In this document: one piece after another, positions 1-10,165 of the stretch
Position numbering within the stretch: position 1 is the first letter of the stretch
Layout: each line of letters begins with the position of its first letter
From: Amycolatopsis sp.
GTDB lineage: Bacteria; Actinomycetota; Actinomycetes; Mycobacteriales; Pseudonocardiaceae
Length of the DNA: 64,000 bases
NCBI RefSeq assembly: GCF_025464955.1
Contig: NZ_JAODNM010000131.1
Span: 1 to 64,000 of the forward strand
Reading direction: 5' to 3'
Position numbers and translations under genes: made by a program
The notes under the pieces: generated by a model
Databases searched by the model: none
The model's input: the letters and a program-made list of their open reading frames with translations, nothing else
Told to the model about the DNA's origin: nothing

Positions 1-84
1 ATATGTCGCCAATGGCGCAAGTTCGAATGGACGTTACATTGTTGTGCCCCCAAGCGCACTGTGCTCGTCGCCTTAAAAGGGTAG

Positions 85-2331
<2,247 letters not shown>

Positions 2332-2334
<3 letters not shown>

Positions 2335-2353
2335 CCCGCGAGGTGGCGGGTCA
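2332..2353 (+). terminator. Hairpin terminator overlapping the geosmin synthase stop codon
   Basis: An 8-bp perfect stem, TGACCCGC with GCGGGTCA, encloses a 6-base loop. The TGA stop codon of the cyclase forms the first three bases of the stem. There is no clear T-tract, which is common for actinomycete terminators. Confidence 0.6.
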
Positions 2354-2369
2354 CGTCGAAAGGCTCACT

Positions 2370-2561
2370 GTGCGGATTTTCCTGGAGACGGATCGGCTGC
2401 GGTTGCGCGAGTTCACCGTGCACGATGTGGACCTGCGCCGGGTGTTCGCCGAGACCATGGCGGTCAACACCGCTTCTCGCCGGATGATGGAGAAGAGCGG
2501 CTTGACCTACGACTGGCGCAAACCGCGGCAGGCCGCGTGCCCGGTTCCGGTCAGCGGGTAG
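2370..2561 (+). pseudogene. GNAT acetyltransferase remnant with missing core
   Basis: Starting from a GTG, the reading frame gives FLETDRLRLREFT, the typical N-terminus of RimJ/RimL-like GNAT acetyltransferases. After only a few more residues it jumps to AVNTASRRMMEKSGL, which is typical of the family's C-terminal acetyl-CoA-binding region. Roughly 100 residues between them, including most of the catalytic fold, are absent. The last 17 residues before the stop do not look like the family. It cannot encode a working enzyme and is best read as an internally deleted gene. Confidence 0.75.
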
Positions 2562-2668
2562 GAAGCGGGCGCTTCACACCGGCGAAGTTCAACCGATCGG
2601 TGCGTTTCTCGCCACTCCCCGTCCGCCATTCCGGGCGTTTCGACGCGGGGACAGCCATACTCGGGGTC

Positions 2669-3460
2669 GTGACCGGCCCGAATCTGCGCTTCCTGGGGCA
2701 TTCGACGGTTCGCCTCGAGCTGGCCGGCCAGGTGGTGCTCACCGATCCGGTGCTCACCACCAGGGTCGGCGGATTGACACGGGTCCGCCCCGCGCCCGAT
2801 CCCGGTGACTGGCGTGACGTCGACCTCGTCCTCATCTCCCACCTCCACGGCGACCATCTGCATCTGCCTTCCCTGCGCCTGATCGGGCGCGACGTGCGGG
2901 TGGTGGTGCCGCGCGGCGCCGGGCACTGGCTCGAGCGTCGCGGCTTCACCCACGTCGAGGAGCTCGACGTCGACGGCGAGCTCGCCTCCGGCGAACTGCA
3001 CGTCCGAGCGACACGAGCCCTGCACTCGGGCCACCGCTGGGGACCCCGGCTCACTCACGGTCCCCAGTCCGAAGCGATGGGTTACCTGCTGAGCACGCCG
3101 GAGACCAGCGTGTACTTCGCCGGCGACACCGACCTCTACCCGGAGATGGCCGAGCTGGCGCCCGTCGACGTCGCCCTGCTGCCGGTCTGGGGCTGGGGCG
3201 CGAACCTCGGCCCCGGCCACCTGGACCCGATCCGGGCGTCGATGGCCGTGGGCCTGCTGCGGCCGCGGGTAGCCGTCCCCGTGCACTGGGGCACGTTGGC
3301 CGTCCCCGGGCTGGCCAGGACGTCACGCATGCGACGGCTGCTGGTCGACCCGCCGCGGGAGTTCGCGGCCGGGGTCCTCGCCGCCGGACACGACACCCGC
3401 GTCGAGATCGCCGAGCCCGGCGACTCCGTGTCGATCCCCGCCCCGCTGGACCGCCCATGA
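2669..3460 (+). CDS. UlaG-like MBL-fold metal-dependent hydrolase
   Basis: This 263-residue protein belongs to the metallo-beta-lactamase fold superfamily, closest in style to UlaG/RNase Z-like L-ascorbate-6-phosphate lactonase relatives. The zinc motif HLHGDHLH is at residues 58-65, FAGDTD near 151-156 supplies the bridging aspartate, and PVHWGT near 204-209 supplies a further histidine. I chose GTG at 2669 because homology begins at TGPNLRFLGHST. A CATACT -10-like box about 8 bases upstream suggests a leaderless transcript. It overlaps the next gene by an ATGA. The substrate is unknown; the neighbours suggest an envelope-linked phosphoester or lipid-related role, which is inference. Confidence 0.85.
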   Translation: MTGPNLRFLGHSTVRLELAGQVVLTDPVLTTRVGGLTRVRPAPDPGDWRDVDLVLISHLHGDHLHLPSLRLIGRDVRVVVPRGAGHWLERRGFTHVEELDVDGELASGELHVRATRALHSGHRWGPRLTHGPQSEAMGYLLSTPETSVYFAGDTDLYPEMAELAPVDVALLPVWGWGANLGPGHLDPIRASMAVGLLRPRVAVPVHWGTLAVPGLARTSRMRRLLVDPPREFAAGVLAAGHDTRVEIAEPGDSVSIPAPLDRP

Positions 3461-4071
3461 CGGGCGTCGCGCTGGCCGTGTCCTGGTCGGATCCGTCGAC
3501 GATCGGCTACCCGGTGCTCTTCGGCGGGGTTCTGCTCGGCTCGATCATCCCGATCGTGCCCACCGGCGCGGTCGTCGGCGCGGGCGCCGCGGTGGCGATG
3601 ACCACCTCGAACCTGTCGCTTCCGCTGGTGATCCTGCTGGCCACCCTCGGCGCGTTCGTCGGGGACGTCGTCACGTTCGCTGTCGCCCGCCTCGGCAGCG
3701 AAGCCGCGATCCGGTGGATCGCCCGGCGTCAGCAGGCCGACCGGCTGGAGAAGACCCGCCTGCAGTTCGAGAAGCGGGGCTGGCAGATCATCGTGATCGG
3801 CAGGCTGATCCCGGCCGGCCGCATCCCCGTGCTGCTCGCCGCCGGCGCGCTGGCCTACCCCTGGCGCAAGCTGCTGCTCGCGTCGTTCGGTGCCTCGCTC
3901 CTGTGGGCGGTCGCCTACTCCTTGCTCGGCATCGTCAGCGGTGGCATCTTCGACTCACCACTGATCGCCACCCTGCTCGCGACCGTGCTGGTCCTGCTGG
4001 TCACGGTGGCGCTGAACCTGGTGAGCAGGTACCGCAACCGTTCGAAGACCGAGACCGGAGACCGCTCATGA
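3457..4071 (+). CDS. DedA/VTT-family membrane protein
   Basis: This 204-residue integral membrane protein has several hydrophobic segments (about 17-45, 52-80, 125-162, 166-190) and the family signature GRLIPAGR at residues 115-122, followed by the AGALAYPW segment. DedA/VTT proteins are linked to lipid scrambling, undecaprenyl-phosphate recycling and membrane homeostasis, but the exact substrate here is unknown. It starts inside the stop codon of the MBL-fold gene and its own end overlaps the next start, so translation is probably coupled. That places it in one functional unit with the membrane phosphodiesterase downstream. Confidence 0.87.
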   Translation: MTGVALAVSWSDPSTIGYPVLFGGVLLGSIIPIVPTGAVVGAGAAVAMTTSNLSLPLVILLATLGAFVGDVVTFAVARLGSEAAIRWIARRQQADRLEKTRLQFEKRGWQIIVIGRLIPAGRIPVLLAAGALAYPWRKLLLASFGASLLWAVAYSLLGIVSGGIFDSPLIATLLATVLVLLVTVALNLVSRYRNRSKTETGDRS

Positions 4072-6209
4072 CCACGACTTCCCCCGAGGGCCGGCTGCTC
4101 CGCAACGGCCGGACGATCGCCAGGCTGGTGCTCGTCTGGGCGGTCGCGATCGCGGCGTTGGAGCTGCTGGACAGGTGGCTCGACGGGTTCGAAATGACGC
4201 GGTGGTGGCAGCCGATCGTCTGCGCGCTGATGCTCGGGCTGCTGACCGCGGTGGTCTGGCCGCTGGTGATGCGGGTCGCGTGGGCGGTCGCGTTCTTCAC
4301 CCTCGGGGTCGGCAGCTTCCTGGTGCTGGGCGGGGGTGTGCTCGCGATCTTCAAGACCATCCCCGGGGTGGAGATCCGCGACTTCCGCACAGCGGTGATC
4401 GTCGCCATCGCGATGGCCGGAGTGGGTGCGCTGATCAGCAGTGTGCTGGCCATCGACGAGGACGAGTTCTTCTTCCGGCGGGCGGTGCGCCGGCTCCGAC
4501 GCCGTGATCCAGAGGGCGCCGAGGGCGAAGACGACGCACCCGGCGTGCTGTTCCTCCAGATCGACGGCCTCGGCTACGACACCGTGCGGCGGGCCGTGCG
4601 CGACGGCGACATGCCGACCTTCGCGTCCTGGCTGGAAGAAGGCAGCCACAGCCTCACGCAGTGGCACACGGACTGGAGTTCCCAGACCGGCGCGAGTGTC
4701 TGCGGCATCCTGCACGGCTCCAACCACGACATCCTGGGTTTCCGCTGGTACGAAAAGGACCGCGACCACGTCATGGCATGCGCGCACCCGTCGGACGCGG
4801 CAGAGATCGAGCGGCGCCATTCCGACGGCCGCGGCCTGCTTTCCGGTGACGGGGCGAGCCGGGGCAACCTGTTCTCAGGCGACGCCCCGCATGTCAGCCT
4901 CACCATGAGTTCGATCGCCGTACTGGTTCCGAAGGGGCTTCGCGGCAAGCGCAAGGGCCGCGACCGGGTCGGCGCCGGGTACTACGCGTATTTTGCCAAC
5001 CCTGCCAACGCGTTGCGGACCTTGGTCGTCGCGCTGATCGACGTCGGCCGCGAGTTGTCGGCCGCGTCGCGGCAGCGCCGGGCGAACGTCCGGCCGAGGA
5101 TCAAACGCGGCGGGTTGTATCCGCTGGCCCGGCCCGGCACCACGGTCATCGCCCGTGACGTCGTGGTGTCGGCGATCATCGAGGACATCCTTTCCGGCCG
5201 TCCGGCGGTCTACGCCGACTTCCTGGGGTACGACGAGGTCGCCCACCACTCCGGGATCGAACGGTTCGACACGCTGTCCGTCCTGCGGTCCATCGACCAG
5301 CAGTTCGCCCGGCTGCACCGCGCGGCCAAGCTCGGACCGCGCAAGTACCACATCGTCGCGCTCTCCGACCACGGCCAGACCCAGGGCTGGGCGTTCGCCG
5401 ACCGGTTCGGCGAGACGCTCGAAGCACTGGTCGGCAGGCTCTGCGGCGGCACTCCACCGACGGTCGGCCGTGGGAAACGCCGTCAGGCCGAGGGCTGGCA
5501 GATCAACGCCGCGCTCGCCGAAGCGACTTCCGGCGGCGGTCTCGTCGCGCGGCGGCTGCGCGCCCGTGTCGAAAAGGCCGAGTGCAAGGGCGACCACCCG
5601 CGCACCCCCAGCGGGTCGCCGGGCGCGGTCACCCGGGTCGCGCCCGGAGTGGTCGCGGTGGTGTCCGGCCATGTCGGCATGGTGTCGTTCATCGAGCACG
5701 AGGGCCGGGTGGAGCTCGAGACCATCGAGCGCGAGTTCCCCGAGTTGCTGCCCGCGCTGGTCGACCACGACGGCGTCGGGTTCATGTTGGTGCGCAGCTT
5801 GGAGTTCGGCCCGGTGGTCCTCGGGCGTGACGGGTTGCGCCGCCTCGAAACCGACGTCGTGATCGGCGAGGACCCGCTGAAGGACTACGGACCGCACGCG
5901 GCGGACTTGATCCGCCGGGTCGACACGTTCCCGCACTGCCCCGACGTCATGATCAACAGCCGGTACGACCCGGAGTCCGACCAGTCGTCGCCGTTCGAAC
6001 CGCACGTCGGTTCCCATGGCGGGATGGGCGGCCCGCAGGCGCGGGGATTCCTGCTGCACCCCGACGAGTTCGCCGCGCCCGGCGAGCCCGTCGGCGCCGA
6101 GGCCCTGCACCGCGTCTTCCGCGACTGGCTGACCAAGCTCGGTCACCCGGACCCGAGGGCCGACCAAACGGAGGGCTCGCCCGAGCAGGCCGACGCGGTC
6201 AGCGCATGA
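4068..6209 (+). CDS. Membrane-anchored alkaline-phosphatase-superfamily phosphodiesterase (holin-like N-terminus)
   Basis: The first 130 of 713 residues form about four hydrophobic segments resembling the 'phage holin family IV' membrane domain. The remainder is an alkaline-phosphatase/type I phosphodiesterase catalytic domain. Recognisable metal and active-site motifs are LFLQIDGLGYD (about 161-171), SSQTGAS (204-210), DFLGYDEVAHH (about 381-391), SDHGQTQGW (about 432-440) and GSHGGMGG (about 647-654). The family hydrolyses or transfers phospho-groups, including polyprenyl- or glycerol-phosphate substrates, but the sequence does not identify the substrate. The start at 4068 overlaps the DedA stop. 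The domain fusion recurs in actinomycetes, where it is usually annotated as a holin. A holin function is unlikely given the large enzymatic domain. Confidence 0.85.
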   Translation: MTTTSPEGRLLRNGRTIARLVLVWAVAIAALELLDRWLDGFEMTRWWQPIVCALMLGLLTAVVWPLVMRVAWAVAFFTLGVGSFLVLGGGVLAIFKTIPGVEIRDFRTAVIVAIAMAGVGALISSVLAIDEDEFFFRRAVRRLRRRDPEGAEGEDDAPGVLFLQIDGLGYDTVRRAVRDGDMPTFASWLEEGSHSLTQWHTDWSSQTGASVCGILHGSNHDILGFRWYEKDRDHVMACAHPSDAAEIERRHSDGRGLLSGDGASRGNLFSGDAPHVSLTMSSIAVLVPKGLRGKRKGRDRVGAGYYAYFANPANALRTLVVALIDVGRELSAASRQRRANVRPRIKRGGLYPLARPGTTVIARDVVVSAIIEDILSGRPAVYADFLGYDEVAHHSGIERFDTLSVLRSIDQQFARLHRAAKLGPRKYHIVALSDHGQTQGWAFADRFGETLEALVGRLCGGTPPTVGRGKRRQAEGWQINAALAEATSGGGLVARRLRARVEKAECKGDHPRTPSGSPGAVTRVAPGVVAVVSGHVGMVSFIEHEGRVELETIEREFPELLPALVDHDGVGFMLVRSLEFGPVVLGRDGLRRLETDVVIGEDPLKDYGPHAADLIRRVDTFPHCPDVMINSRYDPESDQSSPFEPHVGSHGGMGGPQARGFLLHPDEFAAPGEPVGAEALHRVFRDWLTKLGHPDPRADQTEGSPEQADAVSA

Positions 6210-6436
6210 CAGCGCCGTTCGCGGACCTGCTGACGAAGCTGCCACTAGGCACCCGCGTAGTCGTGCGCTTTTCGATCGAAGGCGGGTTCACCGACGCTCT
6301 GGGCGACCTTGTGGCTTGCGGCGACGATGAGTGCACTGTGGACACCCGGCGCGGCGCGATCACCGTCAGTCTTGCCGACGTCGTCGCCGCGAAGCCGGTC
6401 CCGCCCGCACCCCCGCGTCGGAATCCGCGGGCTTGA
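6206..6436 (+). CDS. Stand-alone SH3-like domain resembling the N-terminus of Rv0428c-type GNATs
   Basis: This 76-residue protein reads LPLGTRVVVRFSIEGG, then TDALGDLVA, then TRRGAITVSLADVVAAK and a proline-rich tail. From memory this is very like the small beta-barrel found at the N-terminus of mycobacterial Rv0428c-type acetyltransferases, here without any acetyltransferase domain. It overlaps the phosphodiesterase stop codon by an ATGA, so it is the fourth coupled gene of the operon. Its stop codon lies inside the -35 element of the next promoter. The function is unknown. Confidence 0.7.
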   Translation: MTAPFADLLTKLPLGTRVVVRFSIEGGFTDALGDLVACGDDECTVDTRRGAITVSLADVVAAKPVPPAPPRRNPRA

Positions 6437-6463
6437 CCTCAAGCATGCTGGAGGTCCTACCGT
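6433..6463 (+). promoter_or_regulatory. SoxR/MerR-type promoter with embedded operator
   Basis: A -35 TTGACC (6433-6438) and a -10-like TACCGT (6458-6463) are separated by 19 bp, the long spacer typical of MerR-family activated promoters. The spacer is filled by a near-perfect 22-bp palindrome at 6435-6456 with one mismatched pair. Its core ACCTCAAG, four bases, CTGGAGG closely matches the well-known soxS-type SoxR box (ACCTCAAG, four bases, CTTGAGG). The downstream NmrA-like gene is the expected target. Confidence 0.75.
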
Positions 6464-6502
6464 CAGCGGGGTAGTTGATACACCGCCGGTCGAGAGGGAC
6501 TC

Positions 6503-7339
6503 ATGTCTGCGAACACACCGATCCTCGTCACCGGGGCGACCGGAAAGGTCGGCAGGCAGGTCGTCAGCCGGCTCACCCGTGCCGGGACGAGCGTCCGCGC
6601 GCTGGCTCGTAACCCGACGGGCTTCGAAAAGGACGTCGAGCCGGCGGTCGGCGACCTGACGGACGTGGACAGCGTCCGCGCGGCACTCGACGGCGTCGAG
6701 TCGGTCTTCCTGGTTTGGCCGTTCTTCGGCGCAGACGCTGTCGAAGCGTTCTTGGACGCCGCCGGGAAACACGTCCGCCGCATCGTGTTCCTGTCCGCGT
6801 TCGCCCATGATCCCGTCGCCGGGCCGGCCACGTTTCACGGCGACGTCGAGCGGCTGATCGAGAAGTCCGGACTGGACTGGACCTTCCTCCGCGCCGGCGG
6901 GTTCGCGTCGAACACCCTCATGTGGGCCGACCAGATCCGTGGCGGCGTCGTGCGCTGGCCGTACGGAAACGCCGCACGATCGTTGATCCACGAGGCGGAC
7001 ATCGCCGAAGTCGGCGTCCTCGCGTTGACCCGCGACGGGCATATCGGCGCGAAGTACAACCTGACCGGCCCGGACACGATGACCCAGATCGAGCAGGTGG
7101 CCGCGATCGGCAACGCTGTCGGCCGCGAAGTCCGCTGGGAGGAACTCGCCCGCACCGAGGCCCGCGCCCAACTGGCCGAAGCCTGGGGTGAATCGTCCTT
7201 TGTGGATGGCGCACTCGACCACTGGGCGAGCTTGGAGCGAGAGCCGGAGGAAGTCACCCGAACCGTCCAAGCGGTAACCGGTACTCCGGCCAGGACGTTC
7301 CGGCAGTGGGCGGCCGACCACGCGGACGAGTTCCGGTAA
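6503..7339 (+). CDS. NmrA-like NAD(P)-binding oxidoreductase
   Basis: This 278-residue atypical short-chain dehydrogenase/NmrA-family protein carries the Rossmann motif GATGKVG at residues 11-17, the LDGVESVFLVWP segment and a C-terminal region like quinone-oxidoreductase/NmrA proteins. It probably binds NAD(P)(H) in the cytosol and either reduces a small electrophile or quinone or senses cofactor. The start follows GAGAGGG. The SoxR-type promoter upstream points to induction by redox-active compounds. As I recall, NmrA-like genes are among the known SoxR targets in Streptomyces, which fits. A perfect hairpin follows the gene. Confidence 0.85.
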   Translation: MSANTPILVTGATGKVGRQVVSRLTRAGTSVRALARNPTGFEKDVEPAVGDLTDVDSVRAALDGVESVFLVWPFFGADAVEAFLDAAGKHVRRIVFLSAFAHDPVAGPATFHGDVERLIEKSGLDWTFLRAGGFASNTLMWADQIRGGVVRWPYGNAARSLIHEADIAEVGVLALTRDGHIGAKYNLTGPDTMTQIEQVAAIGNAVGREVRWEELARTEARAQLAEAWGESSFVDGALDHWASLEREPEEVTRTVQAVTGTPARTFRQWAADHADEFR

Positions 7340-7397
7340 CCGCCCACGACGCCGCCGTCGGCATGCGGTCACCGTCGTCGCACTTTCGCGCTTTTGC

Positions 7398-7424
7398 GGG
7401 GTCTCTTAGTTTCTAAGAGACCCC
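7398..7424. terminator. Strong bidirectional hairpin between convergent genes
   Basis: An 11-bp perfect stem GGGGTCTCTTA/TAAGAGACCCC surrounds a 5-base loop. It lies between the 3' ends of the NmrA-like gene (+) and the penicillin-binding protein gene (-), so it probably terminates both. Confidence 0.85.
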
Positions 7425-7443
7425 GACTCGACGGCGAGTTGCG
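7422..7443. repeat. Palindromic element, copy 1
   Basis: The element has an ACTCG arm, an ACGG tetraloop and the right arm CGAGTTGCG. It matches copy 2 at 9543-9564 in 19 of 22 positions. It abuts the terminator hairpin. Confidence 0.55.
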
Positions 7444-7479
7444 TTCCAGAGCGGGGACTTTGCCCGCAACCGACTCGCG

Positions 7480-9264
7480 CTAACGCAGGTGGACCGCGCC
7501 GTAGAAGTCGCGGAAGATGGCCGACGTCCGAGTCTCCGCGGGCACGGAGGACACCGACGCCGAGCCGCCCGCGGAGGCCGTCATCCCGGCGAGCGATCGG
7601 TTGCCCTTCCCATCGGGTTTCGTCGCGTACATATCGACCGCGATGGCCATGTTCTTCAGCGCGCCGACCGTCCAGGACCACTGGCCGGCACCGTCCCGAC
7701 CGGAAACCAGCGAGCCATCGGGAGAGGAATAGGGCGCCCCCGGGCCCGGCGAGCCGGTGAACGACGTGGTGTTCGGCGACGCCTGCCAGACAACTTTGCC
7801 TTCGTAGAAGACCTTCGCAACCAGGTACGGCTCGTGGTACACGCCCTGGTTGGGCGCGATCATGTACGCGCCGGCCGCGTGCAGCGGCGTCGTCGCGAGA
7901 TCGTCCGACGCCGGCGGATCGTGCTCGGGGTTCGCATCGGTGATGCCCACCTTCGCGAGTGCGGCGACGGTGTCCTTCCAGTTCCCATTCTCCCCCGCCG
8001 CGACGGACTCGACGAGCGGCGTGCCGACGTCGGAGCCGAGTGGGCCTGAAGCGCGCAGTGCGTCGTTGAAGCCCTGCTTGAGGTAATCCGGGCCGCCGTA
8101 GAAACCACGAACCGCTCCGTCGGTCCGGTCGACCGCGGCCAGTCCGACGTGGACGTCGCGGTCGGCCGGATTGCCCGCCGGGTCCAGTGACGACATTTCG
8201 TTGCGGACCACCTGTTGCGCCGCGTCCATGTAGTCGCGCTGGAAGGTGGTCACCACGGTGTACCCCCCTCGCGCGATCTCTTCCGAACCCGGGACCGCCG
8301 GATCCGCGTCGTGCAGTTTGTCGAGGTACTGCGTCGCGGCGTTGACCATGTAGCCGTTCGCCCCGCCGAGGCCGTCGGACGCGGCCGGCTTGGGCGTCGG
8401 GAACTGCAAACCGGCGCGGGCCGACGCGGTGAGCGTCTTCTGGTCCACCATCCCATCGACGATGTAGTTCCAGCGCGCCCGCAACGCGTCAGCGGCGGCG
8501 GGATCGGTGTCGGCGGTCGCGAAGTAGTACGGGGACTGCACGAGCGCGGCCAGATAGGCGGCCTTGGCCGGATCGTCGGCCAGTGCGAGCGCGGGTTCAC
8601 CGAAATAGGCCCGCGAAGCCGTCTCGATCCCGTACGAGCCGCGCGCGAAATAGACGGTGTTCAGGTAGTCCTGCAGGATCGTGTCCTTGGGGACCTCGTT
8701 GTCGATTTTGATCGCGACGAGCGCTTCCTGGAGTTTGCGATTCACGGTCCGTTTCTGCGTCAAATAGTAGTTTTTGACGTACTGTTGCGTGATCGTCGAA
8801 CCACCCTGTACGCCGCCCGAACCGAGCAGGTTGTTTCCCAGCGCCCGGACGATGCCTTTCGGGGACACCCCGGACTCGCTGTAGAACGACCGGTCCTCCG
8901 CGGCGAGAATCGCGTCCCGCATAACCTGCGGAATCTGCTCCAACGGCACGGAGATGCGGTTGACGCCGACATGGGCGATTTCGGTATGCCCGTCGGCGTA
9001 GTCGAAAATGGTGGCCTGGCTGGTCGCGAAATCGTTGGGCTGCGGGATCTGCACCACCGAAAGCGCGACAGCCAATGCTGCGACGAGCAGCACGACCAGC
9101 GTCATGACCGTGCCGCCCACCAGCTTCACGGACGGAATCCAGCGCCTGACGCCAGTTTTACCCCGTCTGGGGTAGTTGATCGGCCGTCTGCGCGTTCTTT
9201 TCTGCGGGGGTACCGGAGATTTCGGTGACTTTCCGTGCTCCTCTGACTCTTCAGTGTCCACCAC
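7480..9264 (-). CDS. Class A PBP-like peptidoglycan glycosyltransferase with dead transpeptidase domain
   Basis: This 594-residue protein has a basic cytoplasmic N-terminus and one membrane anchor (about 50-72). The GT51 domain retains catalytic EDRSFY (Glu123) and GGSTITQQYVKN (154-165), so lipid II polymerisation is likely intact. The C-terminal transpeptidase-like region aligns through AAVDRTDGAVRGFYGG, but all three penicillin-binding motifs are lost: SxxK reads S411-D-V-G, SxN reads GNW near 427-429, and KTG reads R523-D-G525. It should therefore be unable to form peptide cross-links or bind beta-lactams covalently. The GTG at 9264 is the best start. Partnership with a separate transpeptidase is inference. 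Confidence 0.9.
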   Translation of the reverse strand: MVDTEESEEHGKSPKSPVPPQKRTRRRPINYPRRGKTGVRRWIPSVKLVGGTVMTLVVLLVAALAVALSVVQIPQPNDFATSQATIFDYADGHTEIAHVGVNRISVPLEQIPQVMRDAILAAEDRSFYSESGVSPKGIVRALGNNLLGSGGVQGGSTITQQYVKNYYLTQKRTVNRKLQEALVAIKIDNEVPKDTILQDYLNTVYFARGSYGIETASRAYFGEPALALADDPAKAAYLAALVQSPYYFATADTDPAAADALRARWNYIVDGMVDQKTLTASARAGLQFPTPKPAASDGLGGANGYMVNAATQYLDKLHDADPAVPGSEEIARGGYTVVTTFQRDYMDAAQQVVRNEMSSLDPAGNPADRDVHVGLAAVDRTDGAVRGFYGGPDYLKQGFNDALRASGPLGSDVGTPLVESVAAGENGNWKDTVAALAKVGITDANPEHDPPASDDLATTPLHAAGAYMIAPNQGVYHEPYLVAKVFYEGKVVWQASPNTTSFTGSPGPGAPYSSPDGSLVSGRDGAGQWSWTVGALKNMAIAVDMYATKPDGKGNRSLAGMTASAGGSASVSSVPAETRTSAIFRDFYGAVHLR

Positions 9265-9377
9265 ATTCGTCAGGACGTGGGACTACTGATCATGTTGCTT
9301 CACGCGCCGCCTTAGTGATCTTCATCGCATAAACTGAACCTTTACGGCGCCCGAGGCGTCAAGGGCGTCACGCAACG

Positions 9378-9539
9378 CTAGTTCCGATACCTGGCTAGGT
9401 GTTCGAGCAAATGCGGAATCACCTTGTCCGGCGCTTCTTCGGGCACCCAGTGGCTTACGCCGTCGAGAATTTCGAAGCGGTATTCGGCGTCGACGTATTC
9501 GCCGGTCGCGCCGCGATACTGGCCGCCAGGCACGACCAT
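9378..9539 (-). pseudogene. C-terminal remnant of an alpha/beta hydrolase
   Basis: Read on the minus strand, the frame contains YRFEILDGVSHWVPEE then APDKVIPHLLEHL before a stop. This is the typical end of an epoxide-hydrolase-like alpha/beta hydrolase, including its catalytic histidine. About 54 codons remain; the nucleophile elbow and the rest are absent. The break coincides with the palindromic repeat at 9543-9564. The frame has no credible start and is not a gene. Confidence 0.75.
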
Positions 9540-9542
9540 CAC

Positions 9543-9564
9543 CGCAACTCGACGGCGAGTTGCG
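9543..9564. repeat. Palindromic element, copy 2, at the hydrolase breakpoint
   Basis: A 9-bp perfect stem CGCAACTCG/CGAGTTGCG encloses the tetraloop ACGG. It sits exactly where similarity of the truncated alpha/beta hydrolase begins. A near-identical copy lies at 7422-7443, on the other side of the PBP gene. Confidence 0.65.
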
Positions 9565-9616
9565 ATAGGCCACGACCCACAAAGACAACCGCAGAGACAC
9601 GTCTAGTCGGACATTT

Positions 9617-10093
9617 CTAATCGGATGCGGCGGCTTCCTTCGCCACCGACATCCGCATGCGCTCTTCGAGCGCGACGACCCGCCAGAGCCCCAGCACGAT
9701 CGCTCCCCCGCCACAGACCGCCCAGAGCAGCCACGGGACGTCGACCTGCCCGCTGATCAGTGTGATCATCAGCCAGACGACGAACTGGATCGCGCTGGCT
9801 CCCAACCAGATGGCGGTGGCGTACCGGCGCACCGCCAGCAGGCCGGCGGGCGCGCTCGCACCGGGGATCTCCGCCAGCACCGCGTTCAGGTCGGCGCGTG
9901 TCTTCGCGACGGCGAGGTCCTCGCGCAGTGAACGCGCTCGCGCCTCGGTGATCTTGCCGTCGACCCGTGCCTGGGTGAGCCACCAGCGTGTCGAGTCCCG
10001 CTGGACCGCGGCCGCCGACTGCTGCTCCGGCCACAACAGGCGCTCGACCCAGTTCGCTCCCCGGCCCGTCCCGTTCACAACCGCCCTGTCCAT
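9617..10093 (-). CDS. DUF1707 domain membrane protein
   Basis: This 158-residue protein contains a DUF1707-like helical region (about 36-78: DSTRWWLTQARVDGKIT, then E-R-R pairs and a KTRADLNAVLAEIP ending). Two hydrophobic segments follow (about 95-115 and 121-140), then a short charged tail. DUF1707 proteins are common small actinobacterial membrane proteins of unknown function. It diverges from a TetR gene across a 72-base intergenic region holding an inverted repeat, so that regulator may control it. Confidence 0.75.
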   Translation of the reverse strand: MDRAVVNGTGRGANWVERLLWPEQQSAAAVQRDSTRWWLTQARVDGKITEARARSLREDLAVAKTRADLNAVLAEIPGASAPAGLLAVRRYATAIWLGASAIQFVVWLMITLISGQVDVPWLLWAVCGGGAIVLGLWRVVALEERMRMSVAKEAAASD

Positions 10094-10114
10094 GATTCCC
10101 CCGATGGAATAGTG

Positions 10115-10132
10115 TAAACCGTGAACAGTTTA
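10115..10132. promoter_or_regulatory. Candidate TetR operator
   Basis: TAAAC and GTTTA form a 5-bp inverted repeat with an 8-base spacer, in an otherwise GC-rich intergenic region between the divergent DUF1707 and TetR genes. Its size and position suit a TetR dimer. Confidence 0.4.
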
Positions 10133-10165
10133 GGCCTGGATGGCGGAGGAGGGAAGGGGCGGTCG

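Noticed and set aside
4068-4460. Prophage holin
   Set aside because: The holin-like segment is only the membrane anchor of a large phosphodiesterase, and no phage genes are nearby.
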